Notes: generated by a model not told the origin, from the sequence alone. A DNA stretch of 64,000 nt from Danxiaibacter sp048498555 (GCA_048498555.1 JBEHXT010000016.1:82940-146939); one strand, 5' to 3'; positions 32,726 through 41,949 are shown, counted from the stretch's first letter. Translations and numbers: made by a program.

Positions 32726-35395
32726 ATGACAGCAGAGCAGCAAAGACTTAAAGTAAATGCGCTAAAAAAAGTACCACTTGAACAATGGGGGCCTTACTTG
32801 TCGGACAGGCAATGGGGAACCGTTCGTGAAGATTTTAGTAGTAACGGAGATGCATGGAACTATTTTCCTTTCAGCCATTCCCACGCACGAGCATACAGAT
32901 GGGGCGAAGATGGGTTAGGCGGCATTTCAGATTTTTTTCAAAACCTCTGTTTTTCCGTGGCCGTATGGAACGGAAAAGATAAAATACTCAAAGAACGCCT
33001 TTACGGTTTAGGCAATTTTGAAGGCAACCATGGTGAGGATGTAAAAGAGTTATACTACTACCTGGATAATGTTCCTACCCACTATTACATGGAGTTCTTG
33101 TACAAATATCCTCAGCAGGCGTTTCCATATGAGGACCTGGTTGAGAAGAACAGGAACCGTTCGCGCCTTGAGCCTGAATATGAGATACTGGATACCGGTG
33201 TATTTAACGACAACGGATATTTTGACGTCAAAATAACTTACGCTAAACACAGCAAGCGCGACATGGCTATAAAGATTGATATTACCAACAGGGGTAAATC
33301 TGCCGCGCCAATTACTGTATTACCAACGCTCTGGTTTTACAATCGCTGGGCTTACGGTGGACTGCAGGAAAAACCTTCGATAAAAAAAATAAATAACAAT
33401 GCTGTAAAAGCTACGCATGAAAGGTTGGGCAATTATTATCTCTATTTTCAACAGGCGGACATGACGCTTTTTACGGAGAATGAAACCAATCATGAAAAAT
33501 TGTTTAACCGGCCCAATCAATCACAATTTACAAAAGATGCTTTTAACGATGCCATCGTTGACAACCTGAATGTAACTGCGCTTAGCGAAAAAACGGATGG
33601 TACAAAGTTTTCTCCTGTCTATCAACTTAACGTTGCAGGCGGAACAACACAGAGCATTTATCTGCGCCTGTGCGATGTGCTGATGGGGCAACCTTTTCCG
33701 CGCGGCTTTGAAAATATCTTCACTTCAAGAAAACAGGAAGCGGATGATTTTTATGCGGAAATCCTGCCTACGAATGTCTCTGACGACTGGAAGCAGATAC
33801 AACGCCAGGCACTGGCTGGACTTTTGTGGAGCAAACAATATTATCACTTTGATATTGAAAGATGGCTATCAACTACTGACGGCGTAAGCCCGTTAAGCCC
33901 TGATCGAAAAACCGGGCGCAACCACGATTGGCAGCACCTGAAAAACCAGGACATCGTTTTGATGCCCGACAAATGGGAATATCCCTGGTATGCGGCGTGG
34001 GACCTTGGATTTCATTGCGTTTCTATGGCATTGGTAGATCCGGTGTTCGCCAAACATCAGCTTATCCTGATCATGCGTGAATGGTATATGAAACCCGATG
34101 GCCAGATTCCGGCATATGAATGGAACTTCGGCGATGTAAATCCGCCTGTGCATGCCATGGCTGCACTACAGGTATACCACATCGAGAAAAAACAAAAGGG
34201 TACGGGCGATATCAACTTCCTCAAACGCATCTTTCAAAAACTCATCATCAATTTTACCTGGTGGATACATCGAAAAGACGCCAACGGAAATAACATTTTT
34301 GAAGGTGGATTCTTGGGATTGGATAATATTGGTGTGTTCAACAGAAGTATGCCATTGCATGGCAAGATGGAACTGGAGCAGGCCGATGGCACCAGCTGGA
34401 TGGGCATGTACGCGCTTAACCTGATGGACATGGCGATAGAAATTGCCATGCACGACCCGTCTTTTGAAGATGCCGCCACCAAGTTTTTTGAACATTTTGT
34501 GTTGATAGCGGAAGGCTTGAACGAGCTTGGCATGTGGAACAATGATGATAAGTTTTATTACGATACGCTTGCTATCACCGGCCACGATCCTATCCAATTA
34601 AAAATTCACTCTATTGTAGGACTTACCTCTTTATTTGCCGTATCTATCATTGACAAAAAAGTGTTCGATAAGCTGGGCGATTTTAGAAAACGGTTCAGCT
34701 GGTTTGAAGAGTACCGCAAAAAGAACAACAAGTTCTGGCCAAATGAAGAGCAGGCAGAAGAAGAAACAATTTTGCTCTCGCTAATTCCTAAAGAACGCCT
34801 GATTGCCTTGTTACAGCGCATCCTTTCTGAAACAGAGTTTCTTTCGGATGGCGGCATAAGGGCCTTATCAAAATATCATGAAAAGAATCCTTACACCGTA
34901 AATATTGACGGCACGGATTATACCATTCAATACGACCCCGGAGATTCTACTTCTAACTTTTTTGGAGGCAACAGCAACTGGCGCGGCCCGGTGTGGATCC
35001 CCATCAATTACCTCATTATTCAATCCATCAAAAAATACGGCGATTTTTACGGAGATAATTTATGCGTGGAATATCCAACAGGATCGGGTAAATACATGAA
35101 TCTGGAGCAGGTATCCGAAGAGCTGATGAAAAGGGTTATCAGTATTTTTGAGCTGAACAAATCCGGGCGCAAAGCGCATGGCACATACAACTGGTTTTAT
35201 CAACAACCAGGAAATGAACACCTGATTCTTTTTTATGAGTATTTTCATGGTGATACATTGCATGGCCTTGGCGCATCGCATCAAACGGGCTGGACAGCCT
35301 TAGCGGCTAATCTAATCTGTGAGAAGTCTGAAAACCTGCCACCTGTTGAAGTAGCGGAGGAAGTATACGAAGAAGAAAACGGTGAAGAAACCTAA
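32726..35395 (+). CDS. GH63 family glucosidase
   Basis: This 889-residue cytoplasmic protein starts at the ATG at 32726 (MTAEQQRLKVNALK); 18 in-frame codons from a TTG at 32672 look like leader. It matches bacterial GH63 (mannosyl-oligosaccharide glucosidase-like) proteins throughout. Landmarks are WGPYLSDRQWGTVREDFSSNG at the start, SHSRAYRWGEDGLGGI-type sequence, then the (alpha/alpha)6 barrel with YPWYAAWDLGFHCVSMALVDP, holding the probable catalytic acid Asp. FFGGNSNWRGPVWIPINYL follows. The tail (about 870-889) is very acidic. The bacterial substrate is unproven; alpha-glucosides or mannosylglycerate-type compounds are candidates from family knowledge. Confidence 0.9.
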   Translation: MTAEQQRLKVNALKKVPLEQWGPYLSDRQWGTVREDFSSNGDAWNYFPFSHSHARAYRWGEDGLGGISDFFQNLCFSVAVWNGKDKILKERLYGLGNFEGNHGEDVKELYYYLDNVPTHYYMEFLYKYPQQAFPYEDLVEKNRNRSRLEPEYEILDTGVFNDNGYFDVKITYAKHSKRDMAIKIDITNRGKSAAPITVLPTLWFYNRWAYGGLQEKPSIKKINNNAVKATHERLGNYYLYFQQADMTLFTENETNHEKLFNRPNQSQFTKDAFNDAIVDNLNVTALSEKTDGTKFSPVYQLNVAGGTTQSIYLRLCDVLMGQPFPRGFENIFTSRKQEADDFYAEILPTNVSDDWKQIQRQALAGLLWSKQYYHFDIERWLSTTDGVSPLSPDRKTGRNHDWQHLKNQDIVLMPDKWEYPWYAAWDLGFHCVSMALVDPVFAKHQLILIMREWYMKPDGQIPAYEWNFGDVNPPVHAMAALQVYHIEKKQKGTGDINFLKRIFQKLIINFTWWIHRKDANGNNIFEGGFLGLDNIGVFNRSMPLHGKMELEQADGTSWMGMYALNLMDMAIEIAMHDPSFEDAATKFFEHFVLIAEGLNELGMWNNDDKFYYDTLAITGHDPIQLKIHSIVGLTSLFAVSIIDKKVFDKLGDFRKRFSWFEEYRKKNNKFWPNEEQAEEETILLSLIPKERLIALLQRILSETEFLSDGGIRALSKYHEKNPYTVNIDGTDYTIQYDPGDSTSNFFGGNSNWRGPVWIPINYLIIQSIKKYGDFYGDNLCVEYPTGSGKYMNLEQVSEELMKRVISIFELNKSGRKAHGTYNWFYQQPGNEHLILFYEYFHGDTLHGLGASHQTGWTALAANLICEKSENLPPVEVAEEVYEEENGEET

Positions 35396-35527
35396 GAACA
35401 TCAAAAGCGTTCTTTCTTCACCTGATTTAGGGTTTCCAGTTTGCGGCGGATGCACCAGCAAAGGTTGCATTCCGGAAATTCAACATCGGCTATTGCCTGG
35501 CTAAACTAATGGAGAGATAAAACACAT

Positions 35528-36688
35528 ATGATCAAACAGTGGCTTAACTGGCGAACATTGCTTGCTTTTATTGCGATCATCATAGTATCGGTTACAGTAT
35601 GGTATTCCCAATATCTCGCAAATAAAATTGCTGTTGACGAAACAAGGCGGGTGGAATCGTGGGTTGAGGCGCAGCGTACCATCATGCAGTCTTCAGACGA
35701 AGCGAATCTTAACCTTGCGATAAAGATTTCCAGCGAGAATGAAGATATCCCTATTATTGAAACCAATGAAAAAGATAGTATCACCAATAACTATCTTAAC
35801 CTGGATACAATCAGAATAAAAGAAGACCCAACTTATCTGCCCCGCAAACTGAAAGAATTTAAACGGCTTCATGCTCCGATTATCCTGGTGCTAACAAAGG
35901 CTCCGTATACCGCTAACAAATACTATTACGGAAAAAGCAAGTTGCAATCGCAGGTTCGCTATTACCCCATCGTTCAGCTTGTAATAGTATCGCTGTTTAT
36001 TATCATTACCATCATCGCGCAGCAAACCACCTATCGCAGCCGGCAAAACCAGTTGTGGGTGGGCATGGCAAAAGAAACTGCACACCAACTAGGCACGCCA
36101 GTGACCAGCCTTAAGGGATGGATAGAAGTACTAAAGGAAATTCCCGGCACCGAATCCATTAACCCCGAACTGGTAAAAGATGTAAACCGGCTGGAGTTAA
36201 TCACTGACCGCTTTGGTAAAATCGGCAGCCAGCCACAACTAGAAGCGAAGAACATTATTACGCAGCTACAATACATGGTGGATTACATGAAGAAACGTGC
36301 CGGCAGCCGGGTTGAATTCAAGCTGGAGACAAGTGGCAAATCAGAAATATTTGTAATGATCTCGCCGCCGCTTTTTGATTGGGTAATTGAAAATTTGCTA
36401 AAAAATGCGCTGGATGCAATGGAAGGACAGGGAAAGATTGACGTTCAGGTAACGGAAGCGCCGGCAAAGGTGGTGATTGATGTTACCGATACAGGAAAAG
36501 GCATCAGCAAAGCCAATATCGCGAATGTATTTAGACCCGGTTTTACAACAAAGAAACGCGGTTGGGGCCTGGGGCTAACCCTTACAAAAAGAATCATTGA
36601 ACAATACCACAAAGGCGACATTTTCATTAAATGGAGCGAAGTCGGGAAAGGCACAACCTTTAGAATTGAGTTAGTGAAAAACGCGTAA
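35528..36688 (+). CDS. membrane sensor histidine kinase
   Basis: This 386-residue kinase has one transmembrane helix at 10-28, a periplasmic or linker region to about 145 without a recognised domain, and a second helix at 148-166. The dimerisation/phosphoacceptor box is KETAHQLGTPVTSLKGW, with H186 as the phosphorylated histidine. The ATPase domain has the N-box ENLLKNALDAM, DTGKGI and GWGLGLTLTKRI. The GTP-for-P variation of the H-box (HQLGTP) is common in Bacteroidota. No response-regulator gene is adjacent, so the partner is elsewhere. The gene starts 132 bases after the GH63 gene. Confidence 0.9.
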   Translation: MIKQWLNWRTLLAFIAIIIVSVTVWYSQYLANKIAVDETRRVESWVEAQRTIMQSSDEANLNLAIKISSENEDIPIIETNEKDSITNNYLNLDTIRIKEDPTYLPRKLKEFKRLHAPIILVLTKAPYTANKYYYGKSKLQSQVRYYPIVQLVIVSLFIIITIIAQQTTYRSRQNQLWVGMAKETAHQLGTPVTSLKGWIEVLKEIPGTESINPELVKDVNRLELITDRFGKIGSQPQLEAKNIITQLQYMVDYMKKRAGSRVEFKLETSGKSEIFVMISPPLFDWVIENLLKNALDAMEGQGKIDVQVTEAPAKVVIDVTDTGKGISKANIANVFRPGFTTKKRGWGLGLTLTKRIIEQYHKGDIFIKWSEVGKGTTFRIELVKNA

Positions 36689-36784
36689 TGCGGATGAGAG
36701 AATTTGCGAATGAAGTAATCCACTTGCGCTTTTTGCGGCCTTATTTGCAGACTTATTATTTAATAGCGTTTTGCTATTCTTTCA

Positions 36785-36822
36785 AATAAAAGATGTTTTT
36801 GTCTTTTATTCTACTATCTTTG
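36785..36822 (+). promoter_or_regulatory. rrf2 promoter with perfect dyad operator
   Basis: AATAAAAGA (36785-36793) and TCTTTTATT (36802-36810) form a perfect dyad around the 8-base centre TGTTTTTG. The -7 element TATCTTTG starts at 36815, 17.5 bases from the dyad centre. The dyad covers the -33 region. The same centre and the same spacing recur upstream of ric. Confidence 0.8.
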
Positions 36823-36839
36823 TATCAAAAGCGAAAGGA

Positions 36840-37277
36840 ATGTTGTTTTCAAAAACCTGTGAATATGGAATTAGGGCTGCTGTCTACATTGCGTCTCAAC
36901 ATGATAAAGATTATAAAATAGGCATTGCGGAGATCTGTGAAAAGATTGAAGCGCCCCGGCATTTTACCGCTAAAATTCTCCAGATATTGACCCGTAACGG
37001 GCTCGTTAGTTCACAGAAAGGTGTTAATGGTGGTTTTTTTATGGACGAAGAACAATTAAACCGGCCGTTGATAGCGCTGGTTGAAGCTGTGGAAGGAACT
37101 GAAGTCCTTTTACGCTGCGGGCTTGGCCTGAGGGCCTGCTCAGAAAAAGAACCCTGCCCGCTGCACGACAAATACAAATCAATTCGCGCCAATATCGCCA
37201 GCATGCTCACCAGCATGTCAATTGGAGATATGGCTAAGAAATTAAAGAAAGGCGATAGCTTTCTAAAAATAGCGTAA
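36840..37277 (+). CDS. Rrf2-family Fe-S regulator (NsrR-like) controlling ric
   Basis: This 145-residue regulator starts at the ATG at 36840 (MLFSKTCEYGIRAAVYIA); 23 in-frame codons upstream would overlap the promoter and operator. The N-terminal winged helix holds HFTAKILQILTRNGLVSSQKGVNGGF. Three cysteines, C93, C100 and C106 (LRCGLGLRACSEKEPCPLH), sit where NsrR and IscR bind their Fe-S cluster, with spacing Cx6Cx5C. The next gene encodes Ric, the nitrosative-damage repair protein, and both promoters carry matching dyads. A nitric-oxide- or oxidant-sensing repressor that controls itself and ric is the best reading. Confidence 0.9.
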   Translation: MLFSKTCEYGIRAAVYIASQHDKDYKIGIAEICEKIEAPRHFTAKILQILTRNGLVSSQKGVNGGFFMDEEQLNRPLIALVEAVEGTEVLLRCGLGLRACSEKEPCPLHDKYKSIRANIASMLTSMSIGDMAKKLKKGDSFLKIA

Positions 37278-37294
37278 GCTATTTTTTTGAATCT

Positions 37295-37331
37295 ATTAAG
37301 GACAAAAACATCCTTAATTAAATATATTGGA
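37295..37331 (+). promoter_or_regulatory. ric promoter with dyad operator
   Basis: ATTAAGGA (37295-37302) and TCCTTAAT (37311-37318) form a perfect dyad around CAAAAACA, the exact reverse complement of the TGTTTTTG centre at rrf2. TATATTGG (37324-37331) begins 17.5 bases from the dyad centre, as at rrf2. The site sits in the 80-base gap between rrf2 and ric. Confidence 0.8.
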
Positions 37332-37357
37332 ATCACTTACTTAATAAACATACGATC

Positions 37358-38320
37358 ATGAGCACCAATTTATTAGTTGACGTTACTACCATAGAACCCG
37401 CACACAGGCATGCGGCAATCTTCAGGCTATTTGATAACCTTGAGGACGGGGCAAGCCTTACCATTCGGAACGATCACGATCCCAAGCCATTGTATTTTGA
37501 GCTTAGGAGCGGAAGAGGCGCTTCTTTCTCGTGGACTTATTTACTGGAAGGGCCTGCAACCTGGGAAGTTGAAATTAAAAAAGAACTGCTGAACAATGCA
37601 GCAGAAACCATTGGCGAAATGGCGCGCAAGAATTTTAGAAAAGCCGAGGTATTCAAAAAACTAGGTATTGATTATTGCTGCGGTGGTAAAAAAACAGTGG
37701 AAGAAGCATGCGCAAAACACGGGCTGGATATTGAAGCCGTAAAGAATGAACTGGCTAAAGCAGAGCAACCTGGCTCCGCCTCTGCTGCCCACCATAATTT
37801 TGATGCATGGCCTTTATCATTCCTCGCTGATTATATTGTAAATGTGCATCATAAATATGTGTTGGATAGTGTTGACGTGCTGAATGAGTTGAGTGAAAAA
37901 GTTGCAAGAAAACATGGCGACAGGTTCGCAGAATTAGCAGCGATAAGAAAATGCGTGGTTGATTTGTTGCAGGAACTAACAACACATATGGTAAAAGAAG
38001 AACGTATTCTTTTCCCTTATATTAAACAGATAGAACAAAAGGACAAGGGAGTAAGCCAGTTCAGGCAGGCTTTTGATTCTATTGAGAAACCGATATGGGT
38101 AATGGAACAAGACCATGAAGTAGCAGGAGACCTCTTAAGGCAATTGCGCGAGCTGACACATGGTTACACTGTTCCGTCAAATGCTTGCAACAGCCATAAT
38201 TTTTTGTATAAAAAACTGGAAGAATTTGAAGAAGATCTTCATCAGCACATCCACCTCGAAAACAATATCCTATTTCCAAAAGCTATCAAACTGGAAGACG
38301 GCAAGGTTGCAATGTCGTAA
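37358..38320 (+). CDS. ric: iron-sulfur cluster repair di-iron protein Ric (YtfE/ScdA), with DUF2249
   Basis: This 320-residue cytoplasmic protein has three parts. Residues 1-75 form a DUF2249-like domain (HAAIFRLFDNLEDGASLTIRNDHDP, GASFSWTYLLEGPATWEVEI). Residues 80-135 form ScdA_N/DUF542 with the cysteine pair C107-C108 in IDYCCGGKKTVEEAC. Residues 145-310 form a hemerythrin-like di-iron bundle (VNVHHKYV, ELTTHMVKEERILFPY, MEQDHEVAGDLL, LHQHIHLENNILFPKA). Ric proteins repair Fe-S clusters damaged by nitric oxide or peroxide. Fusion to DUF2249 is seen in Bacteroidota. The gene is controlled with rrf2 and followed by a terminator. Confidence 0.94.
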   Translation: MSTNLLVDVTTIEPAHRHAAIFRLFDNLEDGASLTIRNDHDPKPLYFELRSGRGASFSWTYLLEGPATWEVEIKKELLNNAAETIGEMARKNFRKAEVFKKLGIDYCCGGKKTVEEACAKHGLDIEAVKNELAKAEQPGSASAAHHNFDAWPLSFLADYIVNVHHKYVLDSVDVLNELSEKVARKHGDRFAELAAIRKCVVDLLQELTTHMVKEERILFPYIKQIEQKDKGVSQFRQAFDSIEKPIWVMEQDHEVAGDLLRQLRELTHGYTVPSNACNSHNFLYKKLEEFEEDLHQHIHLENNILFPKAIKLEDGKVAMS

Positions 38321-38341
38321 CACACCGGGATAGCAAAAATA

Positions 38342-38390
38342 AAAGCCATCAGTTGACAGAAGCATTCTAATCAATTGATGGCTTTTTCTT
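38342..38390 (+). terminator. terminator of ric
   Basis: A 15-base stem with one G-T pair, starting AAAGCCATCA (38342-38351) and closing at TGATGGCTTT (ending 38385), is followed by TTCTTTTTC. Confidence 0.85.
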
Positions 38391-38423
38391 TTTCATCGCG
38401 ATAAACATATTTGCTTAACTGCT

Positions 38424-38459
38424 CAAAAAAAGTGAAGCCCGGCTAAATCGGCGGGCTTC
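38424..38459 (-). terminator. terminator of the first esterase gene
   Basis: GAAGCCCGG (38434-38442) pairs with its complement CGGGCTTC (to 38459). Seven A residues at 38424-38430 make the U tract for the minus strand. It lies about 30 bases beyond the stop of the gene ending at 38491. Confidence 0.75.
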
Positions 38460-38490
38460 GTAAGCTTTAAATAGGATGATGGGGGATTAA

Positions 38491-39360
38491 TTATCTTTTG
38501 TATTGCAACATCCACTGATAGATGTTCAGGTTGTTTTCTTTGTAAGTTGGATTCGATGCCTTCGTCCAACAATCATGCACAGCTGCTGTCCAAAGTGTAA
38601 GTCTTGCTTTGGTAGCCGGCGTATGGCTGTTTACCATAGTCACATTTTTCTTAGAGTAAACAGAAGGTACCGTTGGGTCGCTCGTATTGTGGAAAGCCCA
38701 GATCGGTAAATTCGTTGTCGCCATCAGGTTCGCCGCTTTGTCATAGATCTGCTGTGCGCCGGCCATTGTTACAATTGCCGCTGCACGTGATGGATATTTT
38801 TCTGCAAATAACCATGTTCCGCCGCCGCCCATGCTCAGGCCACTTACATAAATACGCGATGTGTCTACCCTGTACTTGCTCTTTGCAAAATTAATCATTC
38901 CATTCACATCATCAGCCGTTGGCCATCTTGAAAGCTGCGGCATAACAACAATAAACGAAAAATTCTGGCCATTCACAACGAAATTCGGCGGAAACTTTCC
39001 AGCCTTTAACAATGCTGCCGTGCCATTTTTCAGCACTAAACTCAATCCGGTAGAGCCGTTTCCTATCTCGCCTTTACCGTGCATCACTATCAACAATGGG
39101 TATTTTTTAGTGGTTGAATCATACCTTGCCGGTAACGCTCTGTAATAACCATGAATATTTGCCGTTACCGAGGTAGTTACCCCCTTTAGAATGGCGGGCC
39201 TTGTCTCTACAATGTCATTTGCTGTTCTTTCTGAACTTGACTGATCAACTGTCGTGCTCTCCTTCGTTGTTTCTGTAGGAGATACGGATTCTTTTTGACA
39301 TGATGTTATCACCGTCGCACCCAACAGGCATGCGACCACAATTGCCTTTAACTTGCTCAT
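38491..39360 (-). CDS. alpha/beta-hydrolase lipoprotein (predicted esterase), paralogue 1
   Basis: This 289-residue lipoprotein has its lipobox in TVITSC (C21) and a Ser/Thr-rich linker (22-48). The hydrolase begins at VETRPAI and has oxyanion-hole region LIVMHGKGEIGNG (90-102) and nucleophile elbow GLSMGG, with S176. WAFHNTSDPTVP supplies the acid and AVHDCW the histidine. Similarity is to predicted esterases and prolyl-oligopeptidase-like domains found at the surface of Chitinophagaceae. A second gene of identical length and the same motifs lies 238 bases upstream on the same strand. Confidence 0.85.
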   Translation of the reverse strand: MSKLKAIVVACLLGATVITSCQKESVSPTETTKESTTVDQSSSERTANDIVETRPAILKGVTTSVTANIHGYYRALPARYDSTTKKYPLLIVMHGKGEIGNGSTGLSLVLKNGTAALLKAGKFPPNFVVNGQNFSFIVVMPQLSRWPTADDVNGMINFAKSKYRVDTSRIYVSGLSMGGGGTWLFAEKYPSRAAAIVTMAGAQQIYDKAANLMATTNLPIWAFHNTSDPTVPSVYSKKNVTMVNSHTPATKARLTLWTAAVHDCWTKASNPTYKENNLNIYQWMLQYKR

Positions 39361-39598
39361 AAATCTCGGATGTTGGATTTTTGAAAAAGAATGATGAATT
39401 TTTTGGACACGGGTAGATTTTCAAACATGGTGCCAAAAAGTTCGAGGCAAAGTGTTGTGGCAAAAATTACTAAAATAATCGCAGATGTGATTGACAAAAG
39501 TCAAGGGCATTGGGATTTTCTAACAACGATGTTATTACGTAATTTAAAATTTTATAGGAGTTGCAGGATTGATGTTAGCGCTGCTTTACTAAAATGAT

Positions 39599-40468
39599 TT
39601 AGCGGGTATATTGAAGTAGCCACTCGTAAATATTCATATTATTTTCTTTATAGCCAGGGTTACATGCTTTGTTCCATGCATCATGTGCCTGAGAGGTAAA
39701 AAGTGTGAGCCGTGGTTTAACCACAGGATTCAATGCTTCAACTTTAGAAACATTTGTTTTAGTATAACTAACCGAAACCATGGTATCCTCAATGTTATGA
39801 AATGCCCAAACAGGCATTTTTGAAGAAGAAAGTGCCTCTGCATTTTTATCGTTGATCATTGATGCGCTGGAGATAGGGACAATAGCTGCAATTTTGGATG
39901 TGTAAGTTGCCCCCGCTAACCATGTTACCCCTCCGCCCATACTAAAGCCAACAACATAAATTCTGCTTTGATCTACTCTGTAATTCTTTATTGCATAATC
40001 AATCATTAAACTAACATCGCCAGGTTCGCCCCACTTGTCAAATTGTGGAAGCAATACAATAAAAGAATAGTTTTTTCCTTGCGAATTAAAGTTGGCAGGA
40101 AAGGTTTTATTCTTCACCATTTTACCAATTCCCTCTCGTCCCACCTTGTAAATATCTGTAGTCCCGTTTCCAACATCACCCTGGCCGTGAAGGAACACAA
40201 TCAGCGGATAATTCTTTGTTGTTGAATCATACAACGCAGGCAACGCTTCACCATAGCCATGAACATTTGCACTTATAGATGCAACTCTTGGCGTTACTAT
40301 AGCGGGTTGTGTTTCTACAATATTGTTATTAGGATTACTTGTATTCGGTGTGGTCAATTCAGGATTAGTGTTCTCTGTTCTCGCATTTGGGGATGCAGAC
40401 TCTTTATGACAAGCTGATACAACTATCAACAATAAGAATGAATAAACGATACTAACGAGTCTGGTCAT
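39599..40468 (-). CDS. alpha/beta-hydrolase lipoprotein (predicted esterase), paralogue 2
   Basis: This 289-residue paralogue of the next gene downstream has lipobox IVVSAC (C20), an Asn/Thr-rich linker and VETQPAI at the same residues as VETRPAI in its partner. It then has LIVFLHGQGDVGNG and elbow GFSMGG with S176, plus WAFHNIEDTMV and QAHDAWNKA for acid and histidine. The core is well conserved between the two while the linkers differ, which suggests an old tandem duplication with both copies kept functional. The substrate is unknown; a polysaccharide ester is plausible given the glycosidases in the window, but unproven. Confidence 0.85.
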   Translation of the reverse strand: MTRLVSIVYSFLLLIVVSACHKESASPNARTENTNPELTTPNTSNPNNNIVETQPAIVTPRVASISANVHGYGEALPALYDSTTKNYPLIVFLHGQGDVGNGTTDIYKVGREGIGKMVKNKTFPANFNSQGKNYSFIVLLPQFDKWGEPGDVSLMIDYAIKNYRVDQSRIYVVGFSMGGGVTWLAGATYTSKIAAIVPISSASMINDKNAEALSSSKMPVWAFHNIEDTMVSVSYTKTNVSKVEALNPVVKPRLTLFTSQAHDAWNKACNPGYKENNMNIYEWLLQYTR

Positions 40469-40914
40469 ATGCCGATTCTTTCTATGTAAACAAATTATCC
40501 TGATTCGTCAACAAATGCCAAAGATGGTGCCAGAGCAATAATAATCAACCGGTTTCATCGATTTTAATATTTGCAGAAAATGAAAAAACCATTGCTGGCA
40601 AGGACTTTCAGAATATTATTTTTTTTTATTTAAAAAATTTCCATGATATACTGCACTTCCGAGCGGGCGCAGTATATCAGTGTGAATGCAGGCATTTGCT
40701 TTAAAATTAATGCCGTTAAACGGCTCGCAAAACTTAACCTGAGTGTTGATATCATTACAGACATCGTTAGCTGTCCAATTCTTGACCATGATACTAATGA
40801 TTATTGAAGCCGCTAAACACCATGTGCATTTCAAGGTGTGATACTGTATAGGCGTGCCGCCAGAAAATGAAAAAGCCCTTGCAGGCAAGGGCTTTCAGAA
40901 TACAATTTCTTTGT
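40469..40914. other. intergenic region, 446 bp, with duplicated terminator
   Basis: It holds the korB terminator (40864-40892) and, 287 bases away, a decayed second copy of the same 42-base segment (40574-40615). A 90-codon minus frame (40616-40888) lies between them. It begins inside the terminator hairpin and matches no family I know, so I do not call it a gene. Confidence 0.5.
40864..40892 (-). terminator. terminator of korB
   Basis: AAAGCCCTTGC and CAAGGGCTTT pair across a 2-3 base loop just past the korB stop; the minus strand continues with a T run. Confidence 0.85.
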
Positions 40915-41949
40915 TTAAGCTATTTCCCACACTTCAGAACCGCGCAGCAACTTATCCAGGTCACCGGAACCCTTCTTAGCGAGCGCTTCTTCTATCTGCA
41001 TGTTTAACGCATCTTCGTAACAAACTCTGTCTGCTTCATAGAATACTCCAAACGGGCGAGGAAAATGACCTTCAATACGAGGATCATCAAACATTCTTAT
41101 TAAAATCTGCGCTTTATAAAAATCCCTTTCATCGTGAATCCACAAATCATCCGCGCTAACATTCTCTCCAAGCTCAACAACAACAGGTTTTAATCCGTCC
41201 AGTTTGATGCCTTTATTTTGTGTAGCTCCAAAAATCAATGGCTTGCCTTGTTCTAAGAACAATGTTTCGTTCAGTTTGCTGCCTTTCTCTGTAAATATTT
41301 CAAATGCGCCATCATTAAAGATGTTACAGTTCTGATAGATTTCGAGAAACGAAGCGCCTTTATGCTGATGAGAACGTGTAAGCATTGCTTGCAAATGCTT
41401 GGGATCACGGTCCATACTCCTGGCTATGAAAGACGCATCTGCTCCCATGGCAAGTGCCAAAGGATTAAACGGATGGTCAATGCTTCCGAGTGGCGTGCTC
41501 TTGGTAACCTTATTCTCTTCAGAAGTTGGAGAATATTGCCCTTTGGTAAGGCCATAGATCTGGTTATTGAACAGCAACACGTTTACATCGAAGTTGCGGC
41601 GCAGTAAATGGATGGTATGGTTGCCACCAATGCTCAGGCTGTCGCCGTCACCCGTAACGATCCAAACGCTCAGTTCCGGCCTCGTAGCTTTCAATCCGCT
41701 GGCAATAGCCGTAGCACGGCCATGGATCGAGTGCATACCGTATGTATTCATGTAATAAGGAAAACGGCTGCTACAACCGATACCGCTTATTATTACTATG
41801 TTTTCTTTTGGAACGCCCAGCGTAGGCATTACTTTTTGGACTTGCGCAAGAATGGAATAGTCGCCACAGCCGGGACACCAGCGAACTTCCTGGTCGGTTG
41901 AAAAATCTTTGGCTGTTAATGTGGGTAACGCTGTATTAACTTCACTCAT
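40915..41949 (-). CDS. korB: 2-oxoacid:ferredoxin oxidoreductase beta subunit
   Basis: This 344-residue thiamine-diphosphate-binding beta subunit has WCPGCGDYSIL (24-34) with the cluster cysteines, IGCSSRFPYYMNTYGMHSIHGRA, the diphosphate-binding GDGDSLSIGGNH and NNQIYGLTKGQYSPTS. These are characteristic of the 2-oxoglutarate type KorB. With its alpha partner it would convert 2-oxoglutarate and CoA to succinyl-CoA, reducing ferredoxin. The alpha gene normally lies directly upstream in Bacteroidota; here the upstream neighbour, 45 bases away, encodes an AhpD-like protein and no korA exists in the window. Confidence 0.92.
   Translation of the reverse strand: MSEVNTALPTLTAKDFSTDQEVRWCPGCGDYSILAQVQKVMPTLGVPKENIVIISGIGCSSRFPYYMNTYGMHSIHGRATAIASGLKATRPELSVWIVTGDGDSLSIGGNHTIHLLRRNFDVNVLLFNNQIYGLTKGQYSPTSEENKVTKSTPLGSIDHPFNPLALAMGADASFIARSMDRDPKHLQAMLTRSHQHKGASFLEIYQNCNIFNDGAFEIFTEKGSKLNETLFLEQGKPLIFGATQNKGIKLDGLKPVVVELGENVSADDLWIHDERDFYKAQILIRMFDDPRIEGHFPRPFGVFYEADRVCYEDALNMQIEEALAKKGSGDLDKLLRGSEVWEIA

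Noticed and set aside
40616..40888. A 90-codon minus-strand frame between two terminator copies
   Set aside because: It begins within the korB terminator hairpin and shows no recognisable domain, signal peptide or coupling.
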